Assembly: GCF_001294205.1 (NCBI RefSeq)
Contig: NZ_LAQT01000026.1
Span: forward strand, 1 to 64,000
From: Amantichitinum ursilacus
GTDB lineage: Bacteria; Pseudomonadota; Gammaproteobacteria; Burkholderiales; Chitinibacteraceae
DNA length: 64,000 nt
Direction: 5' to 3'
Numbering within the stretch: position 1 is the first letter of the stretch; the number at the start of each line of letters is the position of its first letter. A program made the position numbers and the translations under genes. Under the pieces are notes generated by a model. It searched no databases, was not told the DNA's origin, and worked only from the letters and a program-made list of their open reading frames with translations. Below, one piece after another: positions 53,281-62,095 of this stretch.

Positions 53281-55743
53281 TCAGGCCGGATCGCGCAGCA
53301 ACGCCAAGGCGGTGACGCGCGACAAACGTCGGCGTTCCCAAGCCGTGACCATGCCCGCCAGCACAATGCCGCTAAGCATGCTGGCCAGCGGCAGCCAATA
53401 GTTGAATGTGGTGGGCAAGTTGAGCACCTGACGGCCCAGTAACCAGCCCGCCACGCTGGCGGACAGCCCCGCCACCAACCCGGCCACCGCGCCGGTCGCC
53501 GAGCCTTCCCAACGCTGGATCGCCGCGATATGGCCGCGCTCCGCGCCGAGCGCGCGCAGGATGGCGGTTTCGCGATGCCGCTCGGGCGCGGTGGTTTCCA
53601 GCGCCGCAATCAACACCACCAGCGCCGCGACCAGGCAGAACGCAAACACCAACTGCAATGCGCTGGTGGCCAGATCAAGAATGCGATGCACCTCGGTCAG
53701 TACCGCGCCCACATCAAACACACTAACATTGGGGAACTGCGCCACCAGTTGCGGCACCAGGGTTTTATTATCAGGCGGCAAATAAAAACTGGTGATCAGG
53801 CTGGTGGGCATATTGCCGAACATCTGCGCCGTGCCGGTCACAAAGAAATTAACGCGGAAAGAATCCCAATCCACTTTGCGCAGATTGCGCACCGTGCCCG
53901 TCACCGGCGTACCCGCTACGTCAAAACCCAGCGTATCGCCCAGCTTGATATTGAAGCGCTCGGCCAGACCCGCTTCCACCGACCAACCGGGTTGCGCGGC
54001 GCTTAAAGCCTGGCCGCTTTGCAACTGGTTATCACGCCGCAGCGTATCGCCCCAGCTTAGATTGAATTCGCGCTCGGCCAACTGGCGCGAGCGGTCATCC
54101 TGATATTGCCGGTCAAGCACGGGCTTGCCGTTATGTGCGGTCCAGCGCCCGCGGATCATCGGCTGCAACGCGATATTGGCGTAACCGGCCCTGGCCATGC
54201 TTTGCTTGAACGCCGCCTGCTGATCGGGCTGCAGGTTAATCACAAACTGGTTAGGTGCGTCGGCCGGAATGCGGCTTTGCCACGTCGCCAATAGATCATG
54301 CTCCACCACCGTCAGCAGCCAGACGCCCAGCAAGCCCATGGCCAGCGCCGACATCTGCGCCATGCTCAGCCAGCGTCGCCGCAGTAACTGGCGCAAGGCA
54401 ATTCGCGCCGCAAAACCGTGGCTATAACGGCCCAGCAAAGCGAGCCCGCCCCAGCCCAGCGCCGCCGCCAGCGCCAGCGCGCCCAACATGGCGCCGACCA
54501 CGATCAGCGTCAGTTTGAGATTGCCGCCCAGCCAGAACAACAACGCCCCCGCGCAAATGGCCACCAACACCCAGCTGATCCATACCGTAGGGGATGCGCT
54601 CACGTCATGCCGCAATACACGTATCGGCGGCGTGCGCGCCAGTTGCAACAGCGCGGGGCCTGCCGTGCCCAATAGCAGTACGCCCCCCAAGGCGGAAGCC
54701 GCCAGCCACTGCAGCGGATCACCCGGTGGCAGCGGCGCAGGCAGACGTGCGCGCACGGCCCATTCCAGCCCGGCCTGCGCGGCCCATCCCAGTCCACCAC
54801 CGATCAACGCTGCCAATAACCACAGCGCCAGCAATTCCAGCCACAGCATGCTGGCGACGGTGCGACGCGATGCCCCCAGCGCCACCAGCAAAGCCACCGC
54901 ATCGGTCTGGCGCAAGGCATGACGGCGCGCGGCCAGCAGCACGGCCGTGCAGGCCAATGCGGCCGCCAGCAAGCTGACCAGACGCAAGAAATCTTCGGCG
55001 CGTTCCAGCGTTACTTTGACCTCGGGGCGTGATTCCCGCACGTCCTCCAATCGTTCGCCGCGGCCCAGTTGCTGGCGCGTGGCGTGTTTCCACTGCCGCA
55101 CCGCATCGGCTGTGCCCGCCACCAGCAGGCGATAGCGCACGCGGCTACCAAAGCCGATCAAGCCGGTACTGGGCAGATCTTGCTGGTTAAGCAGCAAGCG
55201 CGGCTGCAAGCCGGAGAAATCCAGCGCGGCATCGGGTTCGCGATTGATCAGCTCGGCCACGGTAAAACTGCGCGTGCCCAGCTGGATCTGTCCGCCTTGC
55301 TGCACTTGCAGCGCATTCGCCAGCCGCACGTCCAGCCATACCTGGCCCGGCGCCGGAATCGCCGTCGCCGGTCTGGTGCCCTGCCCGGCTTGCAACAACA
55401 GTTGGCCGCGCAAGGGATAGCCCGTGGTCACGGCCTTGATGGTGCCGAGATGCGTTTTGCCATGGGCGCTGACCATGCTGGGAAACTGCGCCAGACGCGC
55501 CACCTGCAACCCGGCCTTCAGCGCGGATTGTTCAGCGGCGGGGTTAATCGGGTGATCCGCGCTCAGCACCGCATCGGCCGCCAGCAAATCGTTGGCCTGG
55601 GTGCTTAGCAATCCCGACATCCGCGTGGTGAGCAAACCCACGGCGGTTAGCGCGGCGATGGTGACAATCAGCGCCGCCAGCAGCGTGCGGTAATCGCCCG
55701 CCGCCATGCCGCGCCAGAAGCGACGCAATGTAATACGGATCAT
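53281..55743 (-). CDS. ybbP: ABC transporter permease, FtsX-like, YbbP type
   Basis: An 820-aa inner-membrane protein of the MacB/FtsX superfamily with about ten helices: one near the N-terminus (about 20-40), a large periplasmic domain, a middle helix group (about 250-450), a second periplasmic domain, and three C-terminal helices. The motif ERHRETAILRALGAERG before the last helices is typical of FtsX-like permeases. It works with the YbbA ATPase and may release lipids or lipoproteins from the membrane. The start overlaps the ybbA stop as ATGA. Confidence 0.9.
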   Translation of the reverse strand: MIRITLRRFWRGMAAGDYRTLLAALIVTIAALTAVGLLTTRMSGLLSTQANDLLAADAVLSADHPINPAAEQSALKAGLQVARLAQFPSMVSAHGKTHLGTIKAVTTGYPLRGQLLLQAGQGTRPATAIPAPGQVWLDVRLANALQVQQGGQIQLGTRSFTVAELINREPDAALDFSGLQPRLLLNQQDLPSTGLIGFGSRVRYRLLVAGTADAVRQWKHATRQQLGRGERLEDVRESRPEVKVTLERAEDFLRLVSLLAAALACTAVLLAARRHALRQTDAVALLVALGASRRTVASMLWLELLALWLLAALIGGGLGWAAQAGLEWAVRARLPAPLPPGDPLQWLAASALGGVLLLGTAGPALLQLARTPPIRVLRHDVSASPTVWISWVLVAICAGALLFWLGGNLKLTLIVVGAMLGALALAAALGWGGLALLGRYSHGFAARIALRQLLRRRWLSMAQMSALAMGLLGVWLLTVVEHDLLATWQSRIPADAPNQFVINLQPDQQAAFKQSMARAGYANIALQPMIRGRWTAHNGKPVLDRQYQDDRSRQLAEREFNLSWGDTLRRDNQLQSGQALSAAQPGWSVEAGLAERFNIKLGDTLGFDVAGTPVTGTVRNLRKVDWDSFRVNFFVTGTAQMFGNMPTSLITSFYLPPDNKTLVPQLVAQFPNVSVFDVGAVLTEVHRILDLATSALQLVFAFCLVAALVVLIAALETTAPERHRETAILRALGAERGHIAAIQRWEGSATGAVAGLVAGLSASVAGWLLGRQVLNLPTTFNYWLPLASMLSGIVLAGMVTAWERRRLSRVTALALLRDPA

Positions 55744-56462
55744 GCGGTGGCTCCGGTCCATTGCGTCATGCGGCCGGCGTCGATGCGTAGCCGCTGCCCG
55801 CAGCGCGCCGCCAGGGTTTCGTCATGGGTGACCAATACCAGCGTGGTTTCGGTTTCGCGGTTCAGCTCAAACAGCAGATCGGCCACCAGTTGGCCGGTGT
55901 GGCTATCAAGGCTGCCAGTGGGCTCGTCGGCAAACAGGATGCGCGGGCCGGTGGCAAACGCGCGCGCCAGGGCCACGCGTTGCTGCTCGCCGCCTGACAG
56001 GGTGCGCGGCGTGTGCTGCATGCGTGAGCCCAGCCCCACGCGTTGCAGCCAGTGCTGGGCTTTTTCGCGCAATTGCGCCTGGCTGGTTTTGCCGCCAAAC
56101 AGCTCCAGCGGCAGCATCACGTTTTCCAGCGCCGACAACTCTGGCAATAGTTGAAAAGACTGAAACACAAATCCGGCATACTGCCCGCGCACCCGCGCCC
56201 GGCCATCTTCATCCAGCGCGCCCAGCGCCTGCCCCGCCAGCAGTACATCACCCTGACTGGGCTGATCCAGACCCGCCAGCAACGACAGCAAGGTGGATTT
56301 GCCCGAGCCCGAAGCGCCCACAATCGCCAGGCTGGCGCCCGCGGCCAGGCTGAACGATATATCGTGCAGAATGTCGATGCTCTGGCCGGCCGCGTCGACG
56401 CGCTTGCCGAGCCCTTTTGCCACCAGCATGCCTTCGGAGAAATCGGTGCGTGTATCGTTCAT
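55740..56462 (-). CDS. ybbA: ABC transporter ATP-binding protein, YbbA type
   Basis: The ATPase partner of YbbP, 240 aa. Walker A GASGSGKSTLL (about 50-60), Q-loop FVFQSFQLLPELSALENV, signature LSGGEQQRVALARAF, Walker B ILFADEPTGSLD and the switch histidine VLVTHD are all intact. It belongs to the LolD/MacB/YbbA group. The ATG at 56462 lacks a good ribosome site; an internal Met at 56429 has one too close. It is divergent from tesA with overlapping coding starts, an arrangement also close-set in E. coli (ybbA/tesA). Confidence 0.93.
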   Translation of the reverse strand: MNDTRTDFSEGMLVAKGLGKRVDAAGQSIDILHDISFSLAAGASLAIVGASGSGKSTLLSLLAGLDQPSQGDVLLAGQALGALDEDGRARVRGQYAGFVFQSFQLLPELSALENVMLPLELFGGKTSQAQLREKAQHWLQRVGLGSRMQHTPRTLSGGEQQRVALARAFATGPRILFADEPTGSLDSHTGQLVADLLFELNRETETTLVLVTHDETLAARCGQRLRIDAGRMTQWTGATA

Positions 56463-57114
56463 GATCGCTGTGCTTTTAATGTTGTTGAGCGGGTTTGGAG
56501 TGGCGCAGGCTGCACCGGCTCCGTCTGCTGTGATTCTGGTTTTCGGCGATAGTTTATCGGCCGGTTACGGCTTGCGCGCGGAACAAGCGTGGCCGCCGTT
56601 GCTGGAGACGCGCATCAACCAGAATGGCGGCAATGTGCGCGTGGTGAATGCCAGCGTATCGGGCGAAACCACCGCGGGTGGTTTGACGCGTTTGCCTGCC
56701 ACGCTGGCTGAACACAAACCCACGCTGGTGCTGCTGGAACTGGGCGCCAATGATGGTCTGCGCGGTTTGCCGCTGGATAAAGCCCAGCAAAACCTGGCCA
56801 GCATGATCAAGCTGATCCAGGCCACCGGCGCGCGCGTGCATCTGATCGGCATGCAGATTCCACCCAACCTGGGCCCCGATTACGTGAAGCAATTTGCCGG
56901 TATGTACACCACGCTGGCCACTCAATACCACACCAGCCTGACGCCGTTTTTGCTGGCCCCGGTGATTACGCGACCGGAGCTGTTCCAGAACGACCAGTTG
57001 CATCCGGTGGCCGTCGCCGAACCGATGGTGATGGAACAAATCTTCAAAGACATTCAGCCGCTGCTGAAACCGGCGGCAACGAAGAGCGCGAGCAATAAAA
57101 AACGCGCGGCCTGA
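56446..57114 (+). CDS. tesA: Periplasmic SGNH esterase/lysophospholipase (TesA family)
   Basis: A periplasmic hydrolase of acyl thioesters, lysophospholipids or arylesters. SGNH blocks: GDSLSAGYGLR with the Ser nucleophile, GETTAGG, GANDGLRG with the Asn, and DQLHP with the Asp-His pair. I choose GTG at 56446, which has GGAGA five bases upstream and adds an Arg to the signal peptide (MRVSFMIAVLLMLLSGFGVAQA); the ATG at 56461 has neither. This start lies 17 bases inside the divergent ybbA. The last codons form part of the terminator stem. Confidence 0.9.
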   Translation: MRVSFMIAVLLMLLSGFGVAQAAPAPSAVILVFGDSLSAGYGLRAEQAWPPLLETRINQNGGNVRVVNASVSGETTAGGLTRLPATLAEHKPTLVLLELGANDGLRGLPLDKAQQNLASMIKLIQATGARVHLIGMQIPPNLGPDYVKQFAGMYTTLATQYHTSLTPFLLAPVITRPELFQNDQLHPVAVAEPMVMEQIFKDIQPLLKPAATKSASNKKRAA

Positions 57115-57127
57115 ACCGCGCGTTTTT
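57097..57127. terminator. Terminator overlapping the end of tesA
   Basis: ACGCGCGG-CCTGAA-CCGCGCGT with A and T runs either side. The tesA stop codon (57112-57114) lies in the loop, so the left arm is coding. It also serves dolP from the other side. Confidence 0.88.
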
Positions 57128-57138
57128 GCTGATGCCGC

Positions 57139-57744
57139 TTAGCGATCGGCCGGGCCGCCCGGCTGATATTCCGCCATCTTGACCACTTGATTAACACCGC
57201 TGACCAGGCTGGCCGCTTTGGCCGCGCGGTCGACGACGTCGGGCTTGCTGATGCCCAGCAAGTAAACCACCTGGCGTTCCGTCACCACCATCAAGTGCAC
57301 CGAACCCAGATCGCCAATCTCGCCCACCACGGCGGTTTTAACGCGCGCCGACAATTGCGTGTCGTACAAGCGGTTGGCGGTGGTCGACACCGGGCCGATG
57401 GTCACTTCGTTATAAATCTTGCGCACGCCCGGGTTCTTGCGCGCAATCTCTTCCACGCGCGCCTTGGCGGCGGCATTCGGCACTTCGCCAGTCAACAGCG
57501 TATTGCCGTTGAACACATTGACGTTAACGTGCGCCGTATCTTTAAACACATCGCTGATGCTGCTGCTGATATTGCCGCCCGCATCGATATCGGATTTCAT
57601 GGTCTCGGCCGGTCGCGGATCAGTGCCCACCAACACGCCCAGCGCCGCGCCGGTGGCAAACACCACCGGAATACAACCTTGCAAACCCAGGCCCAGCGCC
57701 AGTACGGCGGCCACCAGGCCACTGCGAATCGCGGTACGCGTCAT
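57139..57744 (-). CDS. dolP: BON-domain outer-membrane lipoprotein DolP (YraP)
   Basis: A 201-aa lipoprotein that supports outer-membrane integrity. The lipobox is LQGC (Cys24). Two BON domains follow, about 46-116 (VNVNVFNGNTLLTGEVPNAAAKARVEEIARKNPGVRKIYNEV) and 125-195 (VHLMVVTERQVVYLLGISKPDVVDRAAKAASLVSGVNQVVKM). It is the last gene of the lpoA-yraN-diaA-dolP run, 4 bp after diaA. The same order occurs in E. coli. Confidence 0.93.
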   Translation of the reverse strand: MTRTAIRSGLVAAVLALGLGLQGCIPVVFATGAALGVLVGTDPRPAETMKSDIDAGGNISSSISDVFKDTAHVNVNVFNGNTLLTGEVPNAAAKARVEEIARKNPGVRKIYNEVTIGPVSTTANRLYDTQLSARVKTAVVGEIGDLGSVHLMVVTERQVVYLLGISKPDVVDRAAKAASLVSGVNQVVKMAEYQPGGPADR

Positions 57745-57748
57745 TGAT

Positions 57749-58339
57749 TTATTCTCCCCCTAACAACAAATAGTCGATCGCATCGCAAATGGCATGAATG
57801 ATCAATGCGTGCGTTTCCTGAATACGTGATTGCCGTTCCACCGGCACGCACAAATGAATGTCTTCGCCCGCCAGGATATCGGCGATCTGGCCGCCATCGC
57901 GGCCGGTTAGCGCCACAACGCTCATCTGGCGATCATGTGCCGCGTGTATGGCAGAGATGACGTTGGCAGAGTTCCCCGAGGTGGATACCACCAACAGCAC
58001 GTCACCGGCGCGGCCCACCGCGTGCACCTGGCGCGAATAGACCATATCAAAGTCGTAATCGTTGGCGATGGCGGTAATGGCGCTGGTGTCGGTGGTCAGC
58101 GCAATCGCCGACAAACCGGGGCGTTCGCGCTCAAAGCGGCCCACCATGGCGGCGGCAAACTGCTGCACTTGCGATGCCGACGTGCCGTTGCCGCATGCCA
58201 GAATGCGCGCATCGACAATCAGCGTCTGCATCAGTTTTTCGGCGGCCTGCGCAATCTGCGGCGACAGGATGTCTTGCACCAGCGACGTTACCGCGATGTT
58301 CTCGTCAAAATGCCCGCGCACGCGCTGCATCAAATCCAT
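57749..58339 (-). CDS. diaA: SIS-domain protein DiaA / GmhA-like
   Basis: A 196-aa tetrameric sugar-isomerase-fold protein. ACGNGTSASQVQQFAAAMVGRFERERPGLSA and DVLLVVSTSGNSANVISAIHAA mark the SIS phosphosugar-binding loops shared by GmhA (phosphoheptose isomerase) and DiaA (binds DnaA and promotes timely replication initiation). I prefer DiaA because the flanking genes are yraN and dolP, as around E. coli diaA; sequence alone does not exclude GmhA activity. Confidence 0.88.
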   Translation of the reverse strand: MDLMQRVRGHFDENIAVTSLVQDILSPQIAQAAEKLMQTLIVDARILACGNGTSASQVQQFAAAMVGRFERERPGLSAIALTTDTSAITAIANDYDFDMVYSRQVHAVGRAGDVLLVVSTSGNSANVISAIHAAHDRQMSVVALTGRDGGQIADILAGEDIHLCVPVERQSRIQETHALIIHAICDAIDYLLLGGE

Positions 58340-58376
58340 GAATCTTCCTTGTACTTACTTAATCGATTGCGGGTGA

Positions 58377-58730
58377 TCAGTGACTGGCTTCCAGGCAATG
58401 CTGCAGCCATTCGATCCGGCCGCCGTCAAAGCAGATGGCGTCAAAGCGGCACGGTGGTTGCGGCGATACGGTGGCCAGATAATGCTCGGCCGCCGCCATC
58501 CAGCGTGCGCATTTGGCCGGCGTGATGCTGAATGCCGCGCCGCCATAACTGCGGCTGCGGCGCGCCCGAACTTCCACAAATACCAGTGTTGGGCCCTGGC
58601 GCGCAATCAGGTCGATCTCCCCAAAGCGGCAACGCCAGTTGCGTTCGATGATCTGCAGGCCTTGTGCTTGCAGATAAAGCGCGGCCTGCTGTTCGGCATA
58701 AGCGCCGCTGGCGGCGCGGGTGCTGCTCAT
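58377..58730 (-). CDS. yraN: UPF0102 endonuclease-like protein YraN
   Basis: A 117-aa protein of the restriction-endonuclease-like fold. The conserved segment is ALYLQAQGLQIIERNWRCRFGEIDLIARQGPTLVFVEVRAR, with the acidic catalytic-like E/D-x-E pattern and the later FDAICFDGG. Family function is unknown, perhaps DNA processing. Its start overlaps the lpoA stop by four bases. Confidence 0.93.
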   Translation of the reverse strand: MSSTRAASGAYAEQQAALYLQAQGLQIIERNWRCRFGEIDLIARQGPTLVFVEVRARRSRSYGGAAFSITPAKCARWMAAAEHYLATVSPQPPCRFDAICFDGGRIEWLQHCLEASH

Positions 58731-60001
58731 GGGTTAAGCGCGGGCTGGCTGGCGTCGCTGGCGGCCGGCGCGTTGGTGTTGGCGCTACCGGGTGCTTCGG
58801 CATCAGGCACCTTGATGCTGGTTTCCAGCTGCATCAAGGTGCGATCAACCACGCCATCGGGGCTGATGCGCAAACGCCCGGTCAGGCCATCATCGCGGAT
58901 CTGCGTGCCCGGTTGCGCCGCCAGGATGCTGGCCATTAAGCGCCAGGTATCGACGCCCAGCGCAAACAGCCGCTCCACGTCATTGGAGGGCGAGCGCGCA
59001 TGTTCGTATACCCGCCAGGCCGGATTGCTGGGGTCGCCAATCCACGGCATATCCAGATAATGAATACCGGCCAGATCAAACAAGGCTGGCGTGGGCAAGC
59101 GGCCCGGGTTGATCTGGCTGGTGGCGTAGAGCGGGCGCCCCGCGCCAATAAATGGCCGTACGCGGCGCGCCTGTTTGTCGTTCATGGCCAGAAACACGCC
59201 ATCGGCCCCGATCTGATCCAGCTGCGCGCGCAAGCCCGCGTAATCCTGGCGCGTGACCGGCATGGCCAGAATATTGGGCACGCGCCCGTCGTTGCCGGCT
59301 TTCCAGGCTTCGGTAAACCCTTGGGCCATGCGCTTGGCCAGCGCGCCATCGCCCACCAGCACTACCGGTTGGGTCACTTCGTCGTCATGCATCCAGTTGG
59401 CCACCTGGCCCGCTTCCACCTCGGTGGACAGACTAAAGCTGTACAGGCCGGGGCGGCGCAGGGTTTTGCTGTCGAAACGGTTGAGGGCCAGCACCGGAAA
59501 CTCGAAGTGGCCGTTGTCGGCGATATTGTTGACCGCGGTCTGCGTCAGCGGCCCGATCACCGCGGCCGCGCCCAGATTGCGAGCACGATTGAACTGGGTA
59601 AGGATGTCGTCTTCGGCTTCGCTGGTATCGAATACGCGCAAAGGCGGCTGGTCGCCATCCGACAACGCGCCTTCCGCGGCAAACAACCCGGCCTTGATGG
59701 CATCGACGGCGGGCTTCCACGCTTTACTGCGCGCAGGCAACAGCACGGCAATAAACTGACCGGTCACGGGGGTGGCGATCGCCGATGCAGCTTGCGCAGC
59801 GGGTCGGGACGCCGACAGGGCGGAAGGCGTGCTGGAGGAAGGTGTCTGTTGCGCTGGAGCAGACGCTACAGGCGACGCGGTAATCACCAACGGCGGCGCA
59901 GCGTGCGCAATGCTGGCCGCAAACAGGGCCAGGCCGTATAGTACGGCCGCCAGTGGCCTGCGCGGCCCGCAACAAACCGCATGGAGAGCCCGAGCGTGCA
60001 T
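58727..60001 (-). CDS. lpoA: Penicillin-binding protein activator LpoA-like
   Basis: A periplasmic binding-protein-fold activator of peptidoglycan synthase PBP1A in E. coli. The N-terminal signal region (about 15-34, LAAVLYGLALFAASIAHA) ends in AHA rather than a lipobox Cys, so it may be soluble, unlike E. coli LpoA. A low-complexity Ala/Ser/Pro stretch (about 38-80) precedes the conserved fold (FIAVLLPARSKAWKPAVDAIKAGLFAA...AAVIGPLTQTAV...YLDMPWIGDPSNPAW...ALGVDTWRL). At 424 aa it lacks the large N-terminal TPR domain. GAAGG is 6 bases from the ATG. Starts overlap with rsmI. Confidence 0.87.
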   Translation of the reverse strand: MHARALHAVCCGPRRPLAAVLYGLALFAASIAHAAPPLVITASPVASAPAQQTPSSSTPSALSASRPAAQAASAIATPVTGQFIAVLLPARSKAWKPAVDAIKAGLFAAEGALSDGDQPPLRVFDTSEAEDDILTQFNRARNLGAAAVIGPLTQTAVNNIADNGHFEFPVLALNRFDSKTLRRPGLYSFSLSTEVEAGQVANWMHDDEVTQPVVLVGDGALAKRMAQGFTEAWKAGNDGRVPNILAMPVTRQDYAGLRAQLDQIGADGVFLAMNDKQARRVRPFIGAGRPLYATSQINPGRLPTPALFDLAGIHYLDMPWIGDPSNPAWRVYEHARSPSNDVERLFALGVDTWRLMASILAAQPGTQIRDDGLTGRLRISPDGVVDRTLMQLETSIKVPDAEAPGSANTNAPAASDASQPALNP

Positions 60002-60889
60002 ACAGAACCTTCAGAAGTCAGTGGTGGCACATTATATGTGGTGGCCACGCCGATCGGGAACCTGCAGGATTTCACTCCCAGAGCTTTGAATATTCTGAGA
60101 AATGTAAATGTGATCGCCGCAGAAGATACGCGCGTCACGGGGCAGTTGCTGAAGCATTTCGGTATTACCACGCCGATGATCAGCGTGCGCGAACACAACG
60201 AACGCAGCATGGCCGACAAGATCGTGGCGCGTTTGCAAGCGGGCGACGCCGTGGCGCAAGTGTCGGATGCCGGCACGCCCGCGATTTCCGACCCCGGCGC
60301 GCAGTTGGTCGCCGCCGTACACGACGCGGGCTTGAAAGTGGTGCCAATCCCGGGCGCCAGCGCACTAACCAGCGCACTAAGCGTGGCGGGTTTTACCTGC
60401 GCGCACACCTTGTTCTACGGATTTCTGCCACCGAAAACCCGGCAGCGCCAGGATGCGCTCGCGCCCCTGGTCAACCTGCCCTACGCCACCGTGTTTTACG
60501 AAGCGCCGCATCGCATTCTCGATACCATGGCCGATCTGGTGGCCTGCTTTGGCGCGGACCGCACCGCCTTGCTGGCGCGCGAAATCACCAAAACCTTTGA
60601 GACGCTCAAACGCGGGCCGCTGTCGGCGCTGCAAAGCTGGACCGAATCCGACAGCAATCAGCAACGCGGCGAATTTGTGATCGTGATCGACGCAGCCCCG
60701 CCCGCCCCCGCCGATGCCGAAGACGCACACGACGGGGTGCTGCTGCCCTTGCTGGCCGAATTGCCGGTTAAACAAGCCGTGGCGCTGGCGCAAAAAATCA
60801 GCGGCGCGCCGCGTAATGCCTTGTATGAACGCGCGTTGCAGCTAAAGGCGGCCGCCGCTGCGGACGACGAAGACGGCGAGGAAGATTGA
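59996..60889 (+). CDS. rsmI: 16S rRNA 2'-O-ribose C1402 methyltransferase RsmI
   Basis: A SAM-dependent tetrapyrrole-methylase-fold enzyme that methylates C1402 of 16S rRNA with RsmH to tune the P site. Motifs: LYVVATPIGNLQDFTPRAL at the N-terminus, IAAEDTRVTGQLLKHF, VSDAGTPAISDPGAQLV and PGASALTSALSVAG. I choose GTG at 59996 (297 aa) because GGAG lies 9 bases upstream, over the ATG at 59981, which has none. The acidic tail DDEDGEED is unusual but short. It overlaps the divergent lpoA start by 6 bases. Confidence 0.93.
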   Translation: MHTEPSEVSGGTLYVVATPIGNLQDFTPRALNILRNVNVIAAEDTRVTGQLLKHFGITTPMISVREHNERSMADKIVARLQAGDAVAQVSDAGTPAISDPGAQLVAAVHDAGLKVVPIPGASALTSALSVAGFTCAHTLFYGFLPPKTRQRQDALAPLVNLPYATVFYEAPHRILDTMADLVACFGADRTALLAREITKTFETLKRGPLSALQSWTESDSNQQRGEFVIVIDAAPPAPADAEDAHDGVLLPLLAELPVKQAVALAQKISGAPRNALYERALQLKAAAAADDEDGEED

Positions 60890-60916
60890 AAAAGCGTGCA
60901 GCTTTGCAAGTTGGCC

Positions 60917-60946
60917 TTGCCAAAGCGACGAAAGGTAACCGATAAT
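60917..60946 (+). promoter_or_regulatory. Predicted tRNA-Leu promoter
   Basis: TTGCCA, an 18-bp spacer and GATAAT; the discriminator is CTCGCCTCC, and the tRNA begins 12 bases after the -10 box. Confidence 0.6.
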
Positions 60947-60958
60947 CTCGCCTCCTTA

Positions 60959-61043
60959 GCCCGGGTGGCGGAATCGGTAGACGCAGCGGATTCAAAATCC
61001 GCCGCCGCAAGGTGTGGGGGTTCGAGTCCCCCCCCGGGCACCA
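60959..61043 (+). tRNA. tRNA-Leu (anticodon CAA)
   Basis: An 85-base class II tRNA. Acceptor stem GCCCGGG pairs with CCCGGGC. The anticodon stem GCGGA/TCCGC holds the loop TTCAAAA with anticodon CAA. A long variable arm follows, then the T arm GGGGG-TTCGAGT-CCCCC. The 3' CCA is encoded. The D loop contains GGTAG. Confidence 0.97.
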
Positions 61044-61103
61044 GAATAATGGTGCATGTATAAGGAACCAGCGCAGGCTGGGTTGCAAATGCAATGCACT
61101 AAG

Positions 61104-61134
61104 GAAAAAAACCGGCTTTGAGCCGGTTTTTTTA
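61104..61134 (+). terminator. Terminator of tRNA-Leu
   Basis: ACCGGCT-TTG-AGCCGGT followed by seven T, about 60 bp after the tRNA. Confidence 0.9.
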
Positions 61135-61269
61135 CGCCTGCGCCGATCGCATTGTTATCGATTGCGAACCAGTGTTGCTCAACTTGCCTGATTTATTCAC
61201 CCAATCTCGTGTCCTAAACTGCATTCCGTTACTTCAACTTAGATCGCTGGTTAAACGGAGAGCACGACC

Positions 61270-62028
61270 ATGACTCAGAAGATTGCAATCATCACCGGCG
61301 GCAGCCGCGGTTTGGGCAAGAACGCAGCGCTGCATCTGGCGCGCGCTGGCGTTGACATCGTCCTGACTTACCACAGCAACCAAGCCGCTGCACAAGGCAC
61401 GGTTACAGAAATCGAAGCGCTGGGCCGTCGCGCTGTGGCGCTGAAACTGGATGCGGGCAATAGCGGCGAATTTGATGGCTTTGGCGCGCAGGTTAAGCAA
61501 GCGCTCAGCAGCAACTGGCAAACCACGCAGTTTGATTTTCTGGTGAACAACGCCGGTATTGGCATCAATAGCCCGATTACCGAGACCACCGAAGAAACCT
61601 TCGACACCCTGATGAATATCCATCTGAAAGGCCCGTTCTTTATCACGCAAAAGCTGTTGCCGCTGATTAAAGACGGTGGCCGTATCGTGATGATTTCGAG
61701 CGGTCTGACGCGTTTTGCCTTTCCGGGTTATGGCGTTTATGGCGCGATGAAGGGCGGCATTGAAGTACTGGCGCGTTATCTGGCTAAAGAATTGGCGGGT
61801 CGCAAAATCGTGGTCAATACCATTGCCCCCGGCGCAATTGAAACCGACTTCCGTGGTGGCGAGATTCGCGATAACAAACAGGCCAATGCCGCGGTCGCAG
61901 CAGCAACGGCGCTGGGCCGTGTCGGCTTGCCCGATGATATCGGTGGCGCGATTGCCGCGTTGCTCAGCGACGGTTCCGGCTGGATTAATGCACAGCGCAT
62001 TGAAGTCTCGGGTGGCATGTTTATCTAA
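61270..62028 (+). CDS. SDR-family NAD(P)H oxidoreductase
   Basis: A classical short-chain dehydrogenase of 252 aa. The dinucleotide motif is TGGSRGLG (9-16), the structural NNAG follows DFLVNNAGIG, and the catalytic tetrad is Asn (MNIHLKG), Ser (MISSGLT), Tyr-x3-Lys (YGAMK). The C-terminal VSGGMF is typical. It resembles FabG-like reductases, but the substrate is unknown. CGGAGAG lies 8 bases before the ATG. It is a single gene between two terminators. Confidence 0.93.
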   Translation: MTQKIAIITGGSRGLGKNAALHLARAGVDIVLTYHSNQAAAQGTVTEIEALGRRAVALKLDAGNSGEFDGFGAQVKQALSSNWQTTQFDFLVNNAGIGINSPITETTEETFDTLMNIHLKGPFFITQKLLPLIKDGGRIVMISSGLTRFAFPGYGVYGAMKGGIEVLARYLAKELAGRKIVVNTIAPGAIETDFRGGEIRDNKQANAAVAAATALGRVGLPDDIGGAIAALLSDGSGWINAQRIEVSGGMFI

Positions 62029-62045
62029 ACCAGTCCCGATAGCGC

Positions 62046-62083
62046 AAAAAAACCACAGCCCGGCCGCGATGCCGGGCTTTTTT
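62046..62083 (+). terminator. Terminator of the SDR gene
   Basis: AGCCCGGC-CGCGAT-GCCGGGCT followed by TTTTT, 28 bp after the stop. Confidence 0.9.
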
Positions 62084-62095
62084 ATTGCGAACTGA

